DNA of 64,000 bases from CBDAPX01 sp965198725 (lineage in GTDB: Bacteria > Pseudomonadota > Alphaproteobacteria > Rhodobacterales > Rhodobacteraceae): NCBI GenBank assembly GCA_965198725.1, contig CBDAPX010000001.1, forward strand, positions 124,001-188,000, given 5' to 3'. Below are positions 1 to 10,400 of the stretch, piece after piece (positions within the stretch are counted from its first letter, which is position 1; every line of letters begins with the position of its first letter). The notes beneath the pieces are model-generated. The model made no database searches, was not told the DNA's origin, and saw only the letters and a list, made by a program, of their open reading frames with translations. The position numbers and the translations under genes are program-made.

Positions 1-83
1 GGAACAAGACGCTCCATCGCTTCGCCCAGCGCTTCGGCTGGAGCTTTGCCCTTCAAGGTGGTCAGTGCGGAAAAGGTTGGCAT
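1..83 (-). CDS. prmA: Ribosomal protein L11 methyltransferase, N-terminal fragment
   Basis: Only the first 27 codons lie inside the window; the gene runs off the left edge. The start reads MPTFSALTTLKGKAPAEALG, which resembles the N-terminus of PrmA from Rhodobacterales (a TALTTL segment followed by an AEALG helix). PrmA methylates ribosomal protein L11 using S-adenosylmethionine. The ATG overlaps the stop codon of the MATE gene as TGATG, so the two are probably co-transcribed. The identification rests on a short stretch and the catalytic domain cannot be seen. Confidence 0.6.
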   Translation of the reverse strand, partial: MPTFSALTTLKGKAPAEALGEAMERLV

Positions 84-1474
84 CAACGCCTCCGAAATCG
101 GTTCACATCGCGCCAACCGCGACGCGTTTTCAGATCTACTTGCGGCGGGTCACTAGCGATGTTGCGCACAAATTGCCAGCCCCACAGGGCTGAAGCGAGC
201 CCGACCGCAAAGCCCAGCAACGCCTGCGCATAGATCACCCCGACCAATCCGGCCACCCCGGCCAAAATCGTTGCCACCGGCCAGGTCAGTACCCCGTCGC
301 GCAACCATGTCAGGGCCGTGGCCCGGGTGGGTTTGCCCAGGGTGTTGAAGGCGGCGTTGGCGACAAAGAACGCGCCGGTGAACACAAACGCCCCTGCGCC
401 GATATGAGTGAAAGCGCGCAAAACGACCAACCCTTCGGGCTCCAAGGCAAAGGCACGTCCAACCCACGTTGATGACGCCATAAGAGCAACCCAAACGATC
501 AGCGTATAGACAACACAGAAGATCATCGCGTCGCGATAGGTCTGTACCAGCCGGTCGTATTTCTGCGCGCCAAAGTTCTGGCCGAAAATGCCGCCAATGG
601 CTCCGGCCAACGAAAAGATGCCGCCAAATGCGACCGTGGTCAGCCGCCCAACAACCGCCCACCCGGCCACGGCGGCGTCACCGAACTGGGATAAAACGCC
701 AGTCAAAACGTAGTTGCCAAAAGGCGTGGCCAATTGGGTCAGGATGGCGGGCAAGGCAATGGCGAAATAGGGACGCAGTTGGCGACACATCGCGCGCAGC
801 CCAGGCCAGGTGATCAGCCGATGCACCCGGATGATAAACATCAGGGCAACCGTCATCAGGATCATCCGTGAACAGTTCAGCCCAATCGCCGCACCGTCCA
901 ACCCCAATTCCAACTGCAAGATAAGGAATGGATCCACAAACAGGGAAAACACACCCGACGTCAGTGTCACGATCATCGCCCGGCGTCCGTCCCCCTGGGC
1001 CCGCAAGACCCCGCTGCAGACCAGACCAACCGCCATCCAGCTCAGCGATGGGACCGTCCACAAAAGGTATCGCGCCGCCAGATCCAACGTGTCTCCACGC
1101 GCGCCCACCATGCTCAGGATGTCATAGCGGAACGTCAGGACCAGAACAGCCATCGCCGCCTGCACGGCAAAGGCGATGACACAGGCGCTGGCCGTCAGGC
1201 TGCGCGCCTCATCCATCTCGCCCCGCCCAATGGCGCGGGACACCAGCGCGGTTGCTGCGATCATCAGGCCGATCCCGGAGGACACAGAAAAGAACTGGAT
1301 CGCATAGGCAAATCCAATCGCCGCAACCAAACGCGGATCGCCGAGCTGCGACACCCAAAAAAGGTTGGCCGCGTCCACGATAAAGACAAAGGTAATGCCC
1401 GCGGCACTGGTCAGGGTCATGCGGATCACATGGCCCATCGTTGATCCGGTCAGGAACCGTGCCTCTGACGTCAT
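83..1474 (-). CDS. MATE family efflux transporter
   Basis: This is an inner-membrane multidrug/toxin efflux protein of about 463 residues, the usual MATE length, with about twelve hydrophobic segments. The two MATE halves are visible, the first starting with a helix before the VDAANLFWVSQLG segment and the second near FGNYVLTGVLSQFGDAAVAG. MATE proteins export cationic compounds in exchange for Na+ or H+; the substrate here is unknown. I chose the ATG at 1474, which lies 4 bp after the MFS stop, over one 24 nt upstream that would overlap the MFS gene. It is followed directly by prmA with a TGATG overlap. Confidence 0.88.
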   Translation of the reverse strand: MTSEARFLTGSTMGHVIRMTLTSAAGITFVFIVDAANLFWVSQLGDPRLVAAIGFAYAIQFFSVSSGIGLMIAATALVSRAIGRGEMDEARSLTASACVIAFAVQAAMAVLVLTFRYDILSMVGARGDTLDLAARYLLWTVPSLSWMAVGLVCSGVLRAQGDGRRAMIVTLTSGVFSLFVDPFLILQLELGLDGAAIGLNCSRMILMTVALMFIIRVHRLITWPGLRAMCRQLRPYFAIALPAILTQLATPFGNYVLTGVLSQFGDAAVAGWAVVGRLTTVAFGGIFSLAGAIGGIFGQNFGAQKYDRLVQTYRDAMIFCVVYTLIVWVALMASSTWVGRAFALEPEGLVVLRAFTHIGAGAFVFTGAFFVANAAFNTLGKPTRATALTWLRDGVLTWPVATILAGVAGLVGVIYAQALLGFAVGLASALWGWQFVRNIASDPPQVDLKTRRGWRDVNRFRRR

Positions 1475-1478
1475 CGGG

Positions 1479-2753
1479 TTACTCTGCCGGTGCAGCAAGC
1501 GGACGGCTTAGCACCGTTTCATGTCCCGGCTCGGGGTGGCGCGGGATCAACAGCGCCAGCAGAAGCGAGATCATCGCCATTCCCGCCGCCAGCGTGAAGA
1601 CCGCGGCAGGCGACCAGAGCCAAAGGAAACCCAGCGCCACAGGCAGGAACACCGCCGCGATATGGTTGATGGTAAAGGCCACGGCCGCCGTGGGCGCGAT
1701 GTCAGCCGGATCTGCGATTTTCTGAAAATAGGTTTTCAAGGCAAGTGCGAGCGCAAAAAAGAGATGATCCAGAACATAAAGGATCGAGGCCAGCAGAACG
1801 CCCCACCCGAAGAAATAGATGCCGCCATAGGCCATAAACACCAAGGTCAAACCAGCGTATTCAAAGACCAGAGCGGCGCGTTCACCGAACCGTCCCACGG
1901 CTTTGCCAATCAACGGGGCGCAGAGCATATTGGCCACAAGGTTGATGAGATACAGCGCGGTGACCTCGTGCACTTCAAAACCAAACCGTTCGACCATCAT
2001 GAACCCGGCAAACACCACAAAGATCTGGCGGCGGGCGCCCGACATGAACTGCAGCGCATAATAAAGCCAGTAACGCCGACGCAGGATCATTTTCTTGAGC
2101 TGCGGGTTTGGGGCATTGAATTGCGGATAGGCAAACATCGCAAATAGCGCGATAACCGCCGTTGCGCCGCCGGCCAACATATAAACGGTGTTGTAGGTCA
2201 GGCCCAACTGCTCCCACAAAACGACGATCAGGCCATAGGAGACCAGCGTCGCGCCGGACCCTGCGGCCAGCAACCAGCCCAGAATCTGCGGCGCGCGCTC
2301 TTTGGGCAGCCATTGCAACTGTAACGACTGGTTCACGGTCTCATAATAATGAAACCCGATAGAGCTGAGCATCGTGATGGTCAGAATACCGGCCATGTTC
2401 GGGAACCACGCAGTCACGGCAGTGGCGATGCCCAACAGCGCAAGCGAGGTCAGCGCCAGCACCTGCTCCCGCATAAATATGATGATGGCGATTACACCGA
2501 TCGCAAAAAAGCCCGGGATTTCCCGAACCGTATGCAAAAGGCCAATATCGCCGCCGTCAAACTGGGCAAACTCAATGACGAAGTTGTTCAGAAGGGCAGA
2601 CCAGGTCGCAAATGCAATTGGCATCGCCGCGGCCATAACGAACAAAAGCGCCATGGGGCGTCGCCAGCGCGGCAAATGCTGCGCGTCGTTCAGTGAAACC
2701 TCGGTGACCATATCGCGGACATAAGCCGGTTTTGGGGGAATGGCGAGGACCAT
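1479..2753 (-). CDS. MFS transporter
   Basis: A polytopic membrane protein of 424 residues with about twelve hydrophobic helices and a basic central loop (LKKMILRRRYW), the layout of the major facilitator superfamily. The substrate is not recognisable. An alternative start at 2711 (MVTEVSLND) would remove a 14-residue non-membrane leader and is plausible, because neither site has a strong ribosome binding site. It lies 30 bp after priA and 4 bp before the MATE gene, so priA, the MFS gene, the MATE gene and prmA may form one transcription unit. Confidence 0.85.
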   Translation of the reverse strand: MVLAIPPKPAYVRDMVTEVSLNDAQHLPRWRRPMALLFVMAAAMPIAFATWSALLNNFVIEFAQFDGGDIGLLHTVREIPGFFAIGVIAIIIFMREQVLALTSLALLGIATAVTAWFPNMAGILTITMLSSIGFHYYETVNQSLQLQWLPKERAPQILGWLLAAGSGATLVSYGLIVVLWEQLGLTYNTVYMLAGGATAVIALFAMFAYPQFNAPNPQLKKMILRRRYWLYYALQFMSGARRQIFVVFAGFMMVERFGFEVHEVTALYLINLVANMLCAPLIGKAVGRFGERAALVFEYAGLTLVFMAYGGIYFFGWGVLLASILYVLDHLFFALALALKTYFQKIADPADIAPTAAVAFTINHIAAVFLPVALGFLWLWSPAAVFTLAAGMAMISLLLALLIPRHPEPGHETVLSRPLAAPAE

Positions 2754-2783
2754 TCCAAAATTGGTACATTATCCGCGCGGGTT

Positions 2784-5009
2784 TCAGAGAAAGCTTTGCG
2801 GGTCGATGTCGACGGACAGCCGAAGATCGCCTTTCAGCTTGACCGGGCTGATCCACCGCGCAAGGGCCGATTGCAGCGGCGCGCCTTTGGCCGCCTTCAC
2901 CAACAGGCGCACGCGGTGCCGCCCGCGCACCCGCGCAATGGGTGCTGCGGCAGGTCCAAAAACCTGCGCGCCGATCTGGCGCAGCGGCATGTCATTTCGC
3001 GCCAACATATTGCCAAGGTCAAAAACCTGCGCGACATCCGGTCCGCTAAGGATAATGCCCGCCATCCGGCCATAGGGCGGCACACCTGCGGCTTGCCGCT
3101 CGGCCGCCTCGGCGGTCCAGAACCCCTCTTCATCACCGGCCAAAATGGCGCGGATGACCGGGTGGTCCGGTTGATGCGTTTGTAACAGCGCGACGCCGGG
3201 CCGTTCGGCCCGCCCCGCCCGACCTGCCACCTGTCGCATGAGCTGGAACGTGCGTTCGGCAGCGCGCAGGTCTGAGCCCTGCAACCCCAGATCAGCGTCG
3301 ATCACCCCGACCAGCGTCAGCAAAGGAAAATTATGTCCCTTCGCCACCATTTGCGTACCGATGATGATATCGGCACCACCATCGGCAATTGCCGCGATCT
3401 CATCCTTCAAGGCACGCGCGCTGCCAAAAAGATCAGAGCTTAGGATCGAAATGCGCGCATCGGGGAACGCAGCGGTCGCTTCTTCAGCCAGACGTTCGAC
3501 GCCCGGCCCCACCGGAGCCAACCGGTCTTCGGCCCCGCAGCTGGGGCAAACCTTTGGGATCGGTTTGGTTTCTCCGCATTGATGGCACATCAACCGCTTG
3601 AGAAACCGATGCTCGACCATGCGCGCGTCACAATGATCACAACCGACCTGTTGACCACAGGCCCGGCACAAGGTCACCGGCGCATAGCCACGGCGGTTGA
3701 GAAACAAAAGCGACTGTTCCCCGTTCTGCAGTCGTTGGGTCACCGCTTGTCGCAACGTGGGCGAGATCCAAGTGGCCGCCGTCAGGCTTTCGCTGCGCAT
3801 GTCGATCGTGCGCATCTGGGGCATCTGGGACGCCCCAAAGCGCGAGGTCAGTTCCAACCGTTCGTACTTGCCCGCCTCCGCATTGGCCCAGCTTTCCAAG
3901 GATGGCGTGGCGCTGGCCAGGACCACCCGCGCCCCGGCTGTTGCAGCGCGCAAAACCGCCATGTCCCGTGCGTTGTAAAGAACGCCGTCTTCCTGCTTGT
4001 AAGACGTGTCATGCTCTTCATCGACGATGATCAGGCCAAGGTTCTGAAACGCCAGGAACAAGGCCGACCGTGCGCCCACGATCAGTTGGGCGTCGCCCTG
4101 TCCGACCATGCGCCAGACGCGCCGTCGTTCCGTCATGGTCACACCCGAATGCCATTCCGCAGGTCGCGCGCCAAACCGGGCTTCGACCCGGGTCAGGAAC
4201 TCTGCCGTCAGCGCGATCTCTGGCAAAAGGACCAAGGCTTGCCGCCCCATGCGCAAGCATTCGGCAACGGCCTCTAGGTAGACTTCTGTTTTGCCGGAGC
4301 CTGTCACGCCTTTGAGCAGGGTCGTGCCGTACCCGCCGCTGCGCAAACCGGCCTGTAAATGCCCGGCGGCTGTCGCTTGATCCGGGGCGAGTGTTTTGCC
4401 TGACAAGTCTGGATCGAGTTTTGGAAAGGGCAGATCGCGGGGGCTGTCCTCTTCCCGCACGGCCCCCTGTTTGACAAGGCCCTTGACCACGGACGAGGTC
4501 ACGCCCGCCATATCGGCCAGTTCCTTGAGCGTGAAGGCCAAACCGCCATAGTCGTTCAGCGTTTCCAGAACCAGCCGGCGCGCGTCGGTCATCCGATCCG
4601 GCGCGCTGTTGCCGGCGCGATAAACCTTGCGCATGGAGGGCGGATCGCCCAGCCCGGGCGCGCGGGTCGCCAGACGCAGCATCGCAGGCAACGGCGTCAG
4701 GGTGTAATCCGCGGCGCGTAGCAAAAAGCTGCGCATTTCATTGCGCATTGGCGCCACGTCGAGAACCCGGATGACTGAGCGCAGTTTTGTCAGGTCAAAG
4801 CTGCCCTCGCCACCACCCCAAACAACGCCGATGACTTTGCGCGGGCCAAGCGGCACCTCGACAAAGGCACCCAGCCAACAGCCGCCTTCGGGCGCTTTGT
4901 AATCCAGCATACGATCCAACGGTTGCGTCGTCAAAACGCCGATGCGGTCGCCTTCATCAAAAAACCCGTCAGATGCCAAATTCTGCCCCAAAAATGTTTC
5001 CGCTAACAT
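2784..5009 (-). CDS. priA: Primosomal protein N' (replication restart helicase PriA)
   Basis: PriA is the 3'-5' superfamily 2 helicase that reloads the replisome at stalled forks. The 741 residues match the family. Walker A is GVTGSGKT at 234-241 and the Walker B/DEAH-type box is DEEHD at 330-334. Eight cysteines between 448 and 491 (448, 451, 457, 460, 475, 478, 488, 491) form the two zinc sites inserted in the helicase core. The N-terminal DNA-binding domain is shorter than in E. coli, as is common in alphaproteobacteria. The ATG at 5009 follows a GGGGCG stretch. It is divergent from tal. Confidence 0.97.
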   Translation of the reverse strand: MLAETFLGQNLASDGFFDEGDRIGVLTTQPLDRMLDYKAPEGGCWLGAFVEVPLGPRKVIGVVWGGGEGSFDLTKLRSVIRVLDVAPMRNEMRSFLLRAADYTLTPLPAMLRLATRAPGLGDPPSMRKVYRAGNSAPDRMTDARRLVLETLNDYGGLAFTLKELADMAGVTSSVVKGLVKQGAVREEDSPRDLPFPKLDPDLSGKTLAPDQATAAGHLQAGLRSGGYGTTLLKGVTGSGKTEVYLEAVAECLRMGRQALVLLPEIALTAEFLTRVEARFGARPAEWHSGVTMTERRRVWRMVGQGDAQLIVGARSALFLAFQNLGLIIVDEEHDTSYKQEDGVLYNARDMAVLRAATAGARVVLASATPSLESWANAEAGKYERLELTSRFGASQMPQMRTIDMRSESLTAATWISPTLRQAVTQRLQNGEQSLLFLNRRGYAPVTLCRACGQQVGCDHCDARMVEHRFLKRLMCHQCGETKPIPKVCPSCGAEDRLAPVGPGVERLAEEATAAFPDARISILSSDLFGSARALKDEIAAIADGGADIIIGTQMVAKGHNFPLLTLVGVIDADLGLQGSDLRAAERTFQLMRQVAGRAGRAERPGVALLQTHQPDHPVIRAILAGDEEGFWTAEAAERQAAGVPPYGRMAGIILSGPDVAQVFDLGNMLARNDMPLRQIGAQVFGPAAAPIARVRGRHRVRLLVKAAKGAPLQSALARWISPVKLKGDLRLSVDIDPQSFL

Positions 5010-5094
5010 TTATTGCGCCCCAGGGGTTCCCGCAACGCACTCTATGGGGTAAAGCCAAGTCGAGCCGAGGCCAACCCACCACAGGATTAGAGAT

Positions 5095-5748
5095 ATGAAA
5101 TTCTTTGTCGATACTGCAGAGATTGACCAAATTGCTGAGTTGAACGATTTGGGCATGGTAGACGGTGTCACCACCAACCCGTCCCTGATTATGAAGTCGG
5201 GTCGCGATTTTATCGAAGTCACCAAGGAAATTTGTGCCATGGTCGACGGTCCGGTCAGCGCCGAAGTTGTCGCAACAGAAGCGGATGACATGATCGCCGA
5301 AGGCCGCAAACTGGCCGCGATTGCCGACAATATCGCTGTGAAGGTTCCGCTGACATGGGCCGGGTTGAAGACCTGTAAAACTCTCAGCAGCGAAGGCCGC
5401 ATGGTCAACGTGACGCTTTGCTTCTCTGCCAACCAAGCCCTTTTGGCCGCAAAAGCCGGTGCGACCTTTATCAGCCCATTCATAGGCCGTCTCGACGATA
5501 TCAATCTGGATGGCATGGATCTGATCGAAGACATCCGCACGATCTATGACAATTATGGTTTTGAAACCCAGATCCTTGCGGCGTCCATCCGCAGCGTGAA
5601 CCACATTCTCGACAGCGCCCGCATTGGCGCAGATGTCATCACCGCCCCGCCCTCGGTGATCAAGAAAATGGCCGATCACCCGCTGACGGATAAAGGATTG
5701 GAGTCTTTCCTGTCCGACTGGGCAAAGACCGGTCAGAAAATCCTCTAA
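5095..5748 (+). CDS. tal: Transaldolase, TalC/fructose-6-phosphate aldolase-like subfamily
   Basis: A 217-residue single-domain TIM barrel of the short transaldolase subfamily, acting in the non-oxidative pentose phosphate pathway by moving a dihydroxyacetone unit between sugar phosphates. The start MKFFVDTAEI, the GVTTNPSL motif at 24-31 and the Schiff-base lysine K83 in NIAVKVPLT are all present. It is preceded by a purine-rich site (GGATTAGAG) and stands alone between priA (divergent) and the DUF484 gene. Whether the enzyme is a transaldolase or a fructose-6-phosphate aldolase cannot be settled by eye; the genomic habit in this group favours transaldolase. Confidence 0.94.
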   Translation: MKFFVDTAEIDQIAELNDLGMVDGVTTNPSLIMKSGRDFIEVTKEICAMVDGPVSAEVVATEADDMIAEGRKLAAIADNIAVKVPLTWAGLKTCKTLSSEGRMVNVTLCFSANQALLAAKAGATFISPFIGRLDDINLDGMDLIEDIRTIYDNYGFETQILAASIRSVNHILDSARIGADVITAPPSVIKKMADHPLTDKGLESFLSDWAKTGQKIL

Positions 5749-5857
5749 ACTGTTGCGCATTGGCCCTGCGGGCAAAACTTGCAGGGCTGCCCCCACAAAA
5801 AGGGTGTGGGCGCGGTCAGAGAACATGATATAGCTTCATCAAAAGATCGAGGCCGGC

Positions 5858-6562
5858 ATGAGCAGCAGCCCAAAACTAGAAAACACAATGCGCGAGGCGA
5901 TCCTCGCCAAACCTGACGCCGTTCTTGACGATCAAGACGTGATGCGCGCGCTGATTTCCGCGAATGAAAAGCTGATGGGCGGCAATATTGTCGACCTGCG
6001 CGGCATTGCCATGGAACGGCTGGAATCGCGGCTGGACCGGCTTGAAGACACGCATCGCAGCGTGATCGCGGCAGCCTATGAAAACCTCGCCGGGACAAAC
6101 CAAATCCACAAAGCCATCCTGCGGATGATGGATCCCACATCATTCGAGGCCTTTTTGCGGGACCTTGGCGGTGAAGTCGCGGAAATCCTGCGGGTCGATG
6201 CGATCCGTTTGGTCTTGGAATCCGCGCAGGAAGAAAGCGAACTGTCCGTCAAACGATTGGACAGTGTTTTGACGGTGGCCAAACCCGGTTTTGTCGAAGG
6301 GTATTGTACCCGTCATGGCGGCCGCGAACGTCGCGTGGTTCTACGCCAGATGCAGGGCGCCGATCCGGAGATCTATGGCGACCGCGCGGATTGGATACGA
6401 TCCGAAGCATGTTTGACACTCGATTTCGGAGACGAGCGTTTGCCGGGCCTATTGGTGATGGGGTCAGAGGACCCGCATCAGTTCAGTCCGCAACAGGGCA
6501 CTGACCTGCTCAGCTTTTTTGCCGGCGTGTTTGAAAGGTCGATGCGCCACTGGCTGTCGTGA
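5858..6562 (+). CDS. DUF484 family protein
   Basis: A 234-residue cytoplasmic protein with an N-terminal helical segment and a GAF-like C-terminal half, the DUF484 pattern. Its stop overlaps the GTG start of xerC (GTGA), and DUF484 genes are commonly found directly upstream of xerC in proteobacteria, which supports the call. The molecular role of the family is not established. An alternative internal start at the second methionine (MREAIL) is possible, but the first ATG follows a GAGG-like site. Confidence 0.87.
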   Translation: MSSSPKLENTMREAILAKPDAVLDDQDVMRALISANEKLMGGNIVDLRGIAMERLESRLDRLEDTHRSVIAAAYENLAGTNQIHKAILRMMDPTSFEAFLRDLGGEVAEILRVDAIRLVLESAQEESELSVKRLDSVLTVAKPGFVEGYCTRHGGRERRVVLRQMQGADPEIYGDRADWIRSEACLTLDFGDERLPGLLVMGSEDPHQFSPQQGTDLLSFFAGVFERSMRHWLS

Positions 6563-7485
6563 CGCTGATATCACCATGGTGCCGGGACACGTTAGAGGTT
6601 TGGCTGACTTCGGAAAAATCGCTCTCCGGCGCCTCTGATAATACGATTGCAGCTTATCAAACGGATGTCGGGGGGTTTTTGTCCTTCTTGACGAGCTATT
6701 TCGGTGGTCCGCTAGGCGCAAATGATCTGAAATCTGTGACCTTGACCGAGATGCGTGCCTGGATGGCTCAGACGCGCGGCGAGGGTGTCGGGTCACGTTC
6801 ATTGGCGCGGAAGCTTTCCGCGATCAAAAGCTTTTTTCGCTGGCTTTCAGATCGCGAAGGGTTTGAGCCGACAGCGGTCCTAAGCATGCGCGCACCGAAG
6901 TTCCAAAGGAAACTGCCGCGCCCGCTGGCCAAGGACGCCGCGCGCGAGATGATTGATTTTGCGTCGACGCAATCCGACACGCCTTGGGTCAATGCCCGCG
7001 ACGCAGCGGTTCTGACCTTGCTCTATGGTTGCGGGCTGCGCATATCAGAGGCGTTAAGCCTGAAATTCAAGGATACGCCGCTCTCCACGACCCTGCGCAT
7101 CCTTGGCAAGGGCGATAAGGAACGTATCGTTCCAATTTTGCCAGCAGCGCGGCAAGCGGTCGATGAATATGTCCGCATCTGCCCCTTTCCGTTTCGCCCG
7201 GATGATTTGTTGTTCCGGGGGGTCCGCGGCGGCCCGCTGAGCCCGCGTTTGATCCAAAAGGCGATGGCGACAATGCGCGCCCAACTGGGTCTGCCGGCAT
7301 CGGCCACGCCACACGCTTTGCGGCACAGCTTTGCGACGCACCTGTTGGAAGCAGGCGGGGATTTGCGCGCCATTCAAGAGTTGTTGGGCCACGCGTCCCT
7401 GTCGACGACCCAAGCCTATACAGCGGTCGATACCGCGCATTTGATGGCTGTGTATGCCAAGGCGCATCCCAAGGCCAAAGGGTGA
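6559..7485 (+). CDS. xerC: Tyrosine recombinase XerC
   Basis: This is a site-specific recombinase that resolves chromosome dimers at dif together with XerD. It has 308 residues, with an N-terminal SAM-like core-binding domain (about 10-105) and the catalytic domain (about 120-300). The catalytic residues can be seen: R161 (CGLRISEAL), K187 (GKGDKERIVP), H252 and R255 (HALRHSFATH), H278 (LLGHAS) and the nucleophile Y287 (TTQAYTAV). The start is GTG, overlapping the DUF484 stop by 4 nt, so the two are translationally coupled. The position next to DUF484 favours XerC over XerD. Confidence 0.92.
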   Translation: MTLISPWCRDTLEVWLTSEKSLSGASDNTIAAYQTDVGGFLSFLTSYFGGPLGANDLKSVTLTEMRAWMAQTRGEGVGSRSLARKLSAIKSFFRWLSDREGFEPTAVLSMRAPKFQRKLPRPLAKDAAREMIDFASTQSDTPWVNARDAAVLTLLYGCGLRISEALSLKFKDTPLSTTLRILGKGDKERIVPILPAARQAVDEYVRICPFPFRPDDLLFRGVRGGPLSPRLIQKAMATMRAQLGLPASATPHALRHSFATHLLEAGGDLRAIQELLGHASLSTTQAYTAVDTAHLMAVYAKAHPKAKG

Positions 7486-10400
7486 TCAGAGGTCGATCTC
7501 AACCACGCCGCCATCCTCCGCTGCGCGGCTTTGGCACAAGATAATCGCGTCTTCGCGCTGTTTTTTGGACAGAACGAAATCGCGGTGCTCAACTTCGCCC
7601 GACACCAGCCCGCATTTGCAGACGCCACAAATCCCATCCGCGCATTTGACGTCTACATGCACCCCGTTTTCCGCCAAAATATCCGTGGCGGTTTTGTCTG
7701 CAGGCACGACAAATTCCCGACCGGACTTGGCCAGTTTCAGGGTAAAGTCATAGTTCACATAATCGGGCTGTTCAGGGACGCTGAAATATTCCAGATGCCG
7801 TGCGTCTTCGGGGAAACCCTGACGTTCTGCCGCTTGGATGACGCCATCCATGTAGCGATCCGGCCCGCAGGTATAGACGTGCCAGCCGTCCTGGTAGCCC
7901 CACAGAACCGTATCCAGATCCGCCCGGCTGCCCTTGTCTGAAAAGTGGTAGACCACTTTGTCATGCCACGGAAATGTCGGTAGGTCGTTCAAGAACCCGG
8001 CGTTGTCCTGTTTCGAAGCTGAATAATGGAACTCAAAGTCCTTGCCCAGCGCGTGCAAGCGGTGCGCAAACGCGATCATCGGCGTGACGCCGATCCCGCC
8101 CCCCATCAAAAAGCTTTTGCTCGCGTCTTCAACCAGATGAAAATGGTTGATCGGCTTGGAGATAAATATCTTGCGACCTTCGGCAAAAATACGGTGCAGC
8201 ATTTTTGAACCGCCCCTGCCCTCATCCTCGCGCAGGACGCCGATCTGGTACTTGCTTCGGTCCGCTGGATCGCCGGACATTGAGTATTGGCGCAAAAATT
8301 CGGGAACCACGACGATGTCCAAATGCCCGCCTGCCGTCCATTCGGGCAGATCAGATCCGTCCAAAGCACGGAATTCGTATTTTGTGACATCCGCCGTCAT
8401 CTGTTCGACCTTGGCCACTTCGACCCGGATCACGGGCGCATCGCCCGGCAGCGAATAGTTATGCACGTGGTCAGTTTCGCCGCACTCCAGCCGCAGCTTG
8501 TACTCTTCGGCCGTGATCATGGCCTGATAGGCTTCGATCCCCGCCTCACGATCCATGGGAAACGGATAGGGCCAGGGATGCGGGGCCAAAGGCGCGGGAT
8601 AAACCGCCAGTGTCTGATCCTCGTATTTCAGGTCCAGATCTTTTTGCAGGTCACGGCGGTTGAGTGGCGCGCGCGCGGCCTTGTACCCGCCGTCCTCGTA
8701 AAGCTCGATGTCCCACCACCATTTTTTGACATCGTTCAAGCCACCATTGCAAACCATGTCGTCCAGCTTGGCCAGCGCGGGGGCCGCAGAGGGGATGTTC
8801 ATCGCCGCCCACCGGAACGGGCGCTCTGAAAAGATGCCTTCTAGGTTCCACGGACAGGTTTTCATGCACCGTCCGCACATGGCGCCCCCTTCGGTCGTGA
8901 TCCGATAGGTTGCGCATTTCTGGCTGTCCGATTTCCAGATCTCATATCCGTTGAACATCAGCTTTGGACCGGCCGTGATCGCACCAGAGGGACATTCGCG
9001 GGCGCATTTATTGCAGGCCTCACAGAACGCCTGCAGCCCAAAATCGATGGGTTTATCATGCGTCATTGGCATCGTGGTTGTCACAACGCCGGATTTCAGA
9101 CGCGGCCCCAGATAGGGGTTCAGGATCACCTCACCAATGCGGCTGACCTCTCCAAGCCCGGACAACAGTAAAAGCGGCGGCTGCAACACTTCGCCATCCA
9201 TGACTGTGTGGGATTTTGCCGGGTAGCCGAGGTTCCGAATATGCTTGGCGATAACGCCGCCGAGGTGCGAAAACCGCAGGTAGGCGCGCATGGATTGCGC
9301 CACGCTGATCCAGTCGTCGCCGCTCGCCCCTTCCATCGTTTCATAGCCTTGATCGACGATCATGCTGATCGCCTGATCATGCGGCGGGTCTATGGGCGCG
9401 CCGGTTGCGTCATGCGAATACCATGTCCATTCGGGACAGCGGGACACGCCAACAGCATCGATGCCCAACCAATAGGACGCGGCTTTGACGTTGGCGGCAT
9501 TGCGCGCGGCGTCTGTGGGTTTGGCGGCCTCATCGGCGCCCGGCCCGTCCTGCAGCAGAACAAAAGCGCCCAGCGCCCGACGTTGGGCATAGGATGGAGC
9601 GGATTTGCGAGCGTAATACCCACCCTTAGCGTTTTCTTGCAGCGGTTTGCCCATATCGCCAAACTGCGCCCGCGCGAACATGTCGGCGCGTTTCGGCACC
9701 CGGGCGACGCGAGGCTCGTCAATATAGGTGGTGGGGTCATCGACCCGTTTCAGTTTCTCAAACGGGTGTGGACCATCCACAAAGTCCCTGCGGTCAAACG
9801 GATTGCCATTGAGGCCAGAGCGAGCAAATCCCGCCCCCAACCACCACGCCGGTCCTTCGGTTTTGAACTTTGGCTGTTCAGACCGGGGGGCAAGCGGCAG
9901 GTCCGGGGCCAGATCCATGGTGCAGGTGATCGCAGCCAGCCCAAAATCCGGCCCAATATAAGGGGCGACCAGGTCGTCCTCCTCGAACCACGCCAAACCC
10001 GCGGCAACCGCCAGCCGGCCAAGATCCACGTCCGTAGACGCCCCCGAATGCGATTTTGCATCAAAGCCCAACAGCCGGATGTAATTGGCGATCACGCAGG
10101 CGGTTTCATTGCTCAGAAGGCAGCCGCGCTGATCCTGAGCGTTTTGGATCCAGTCACTTCCGGGCTCATTCGCACGCGGCGTACGTGGGTTTTCATACAG
10201 GAACACAATCGCATGGGTGTGGCCGCCGATAGTGGTGGGCGGAGCCTCCATGCTTTCCTTGAGTTCTGCCATAATGACATCGATGCCAGAGGCCAGCGTT
10301 TTGGTCTGTCGCGTGCGCAGATCGTTCGCCAACCGCGCGATATCCGGGTTCTGGATCGGTGTGTCGAGGATGGCCGCATCCGGCAGACGGCAAATCCCGA

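Noticed and set aside
5763..5811. Hairpins after tal as a terminator
   Set aside because: Stems are present (GCCCTGC/GCAGGGC), but no T-run follows, so termination is not supported.
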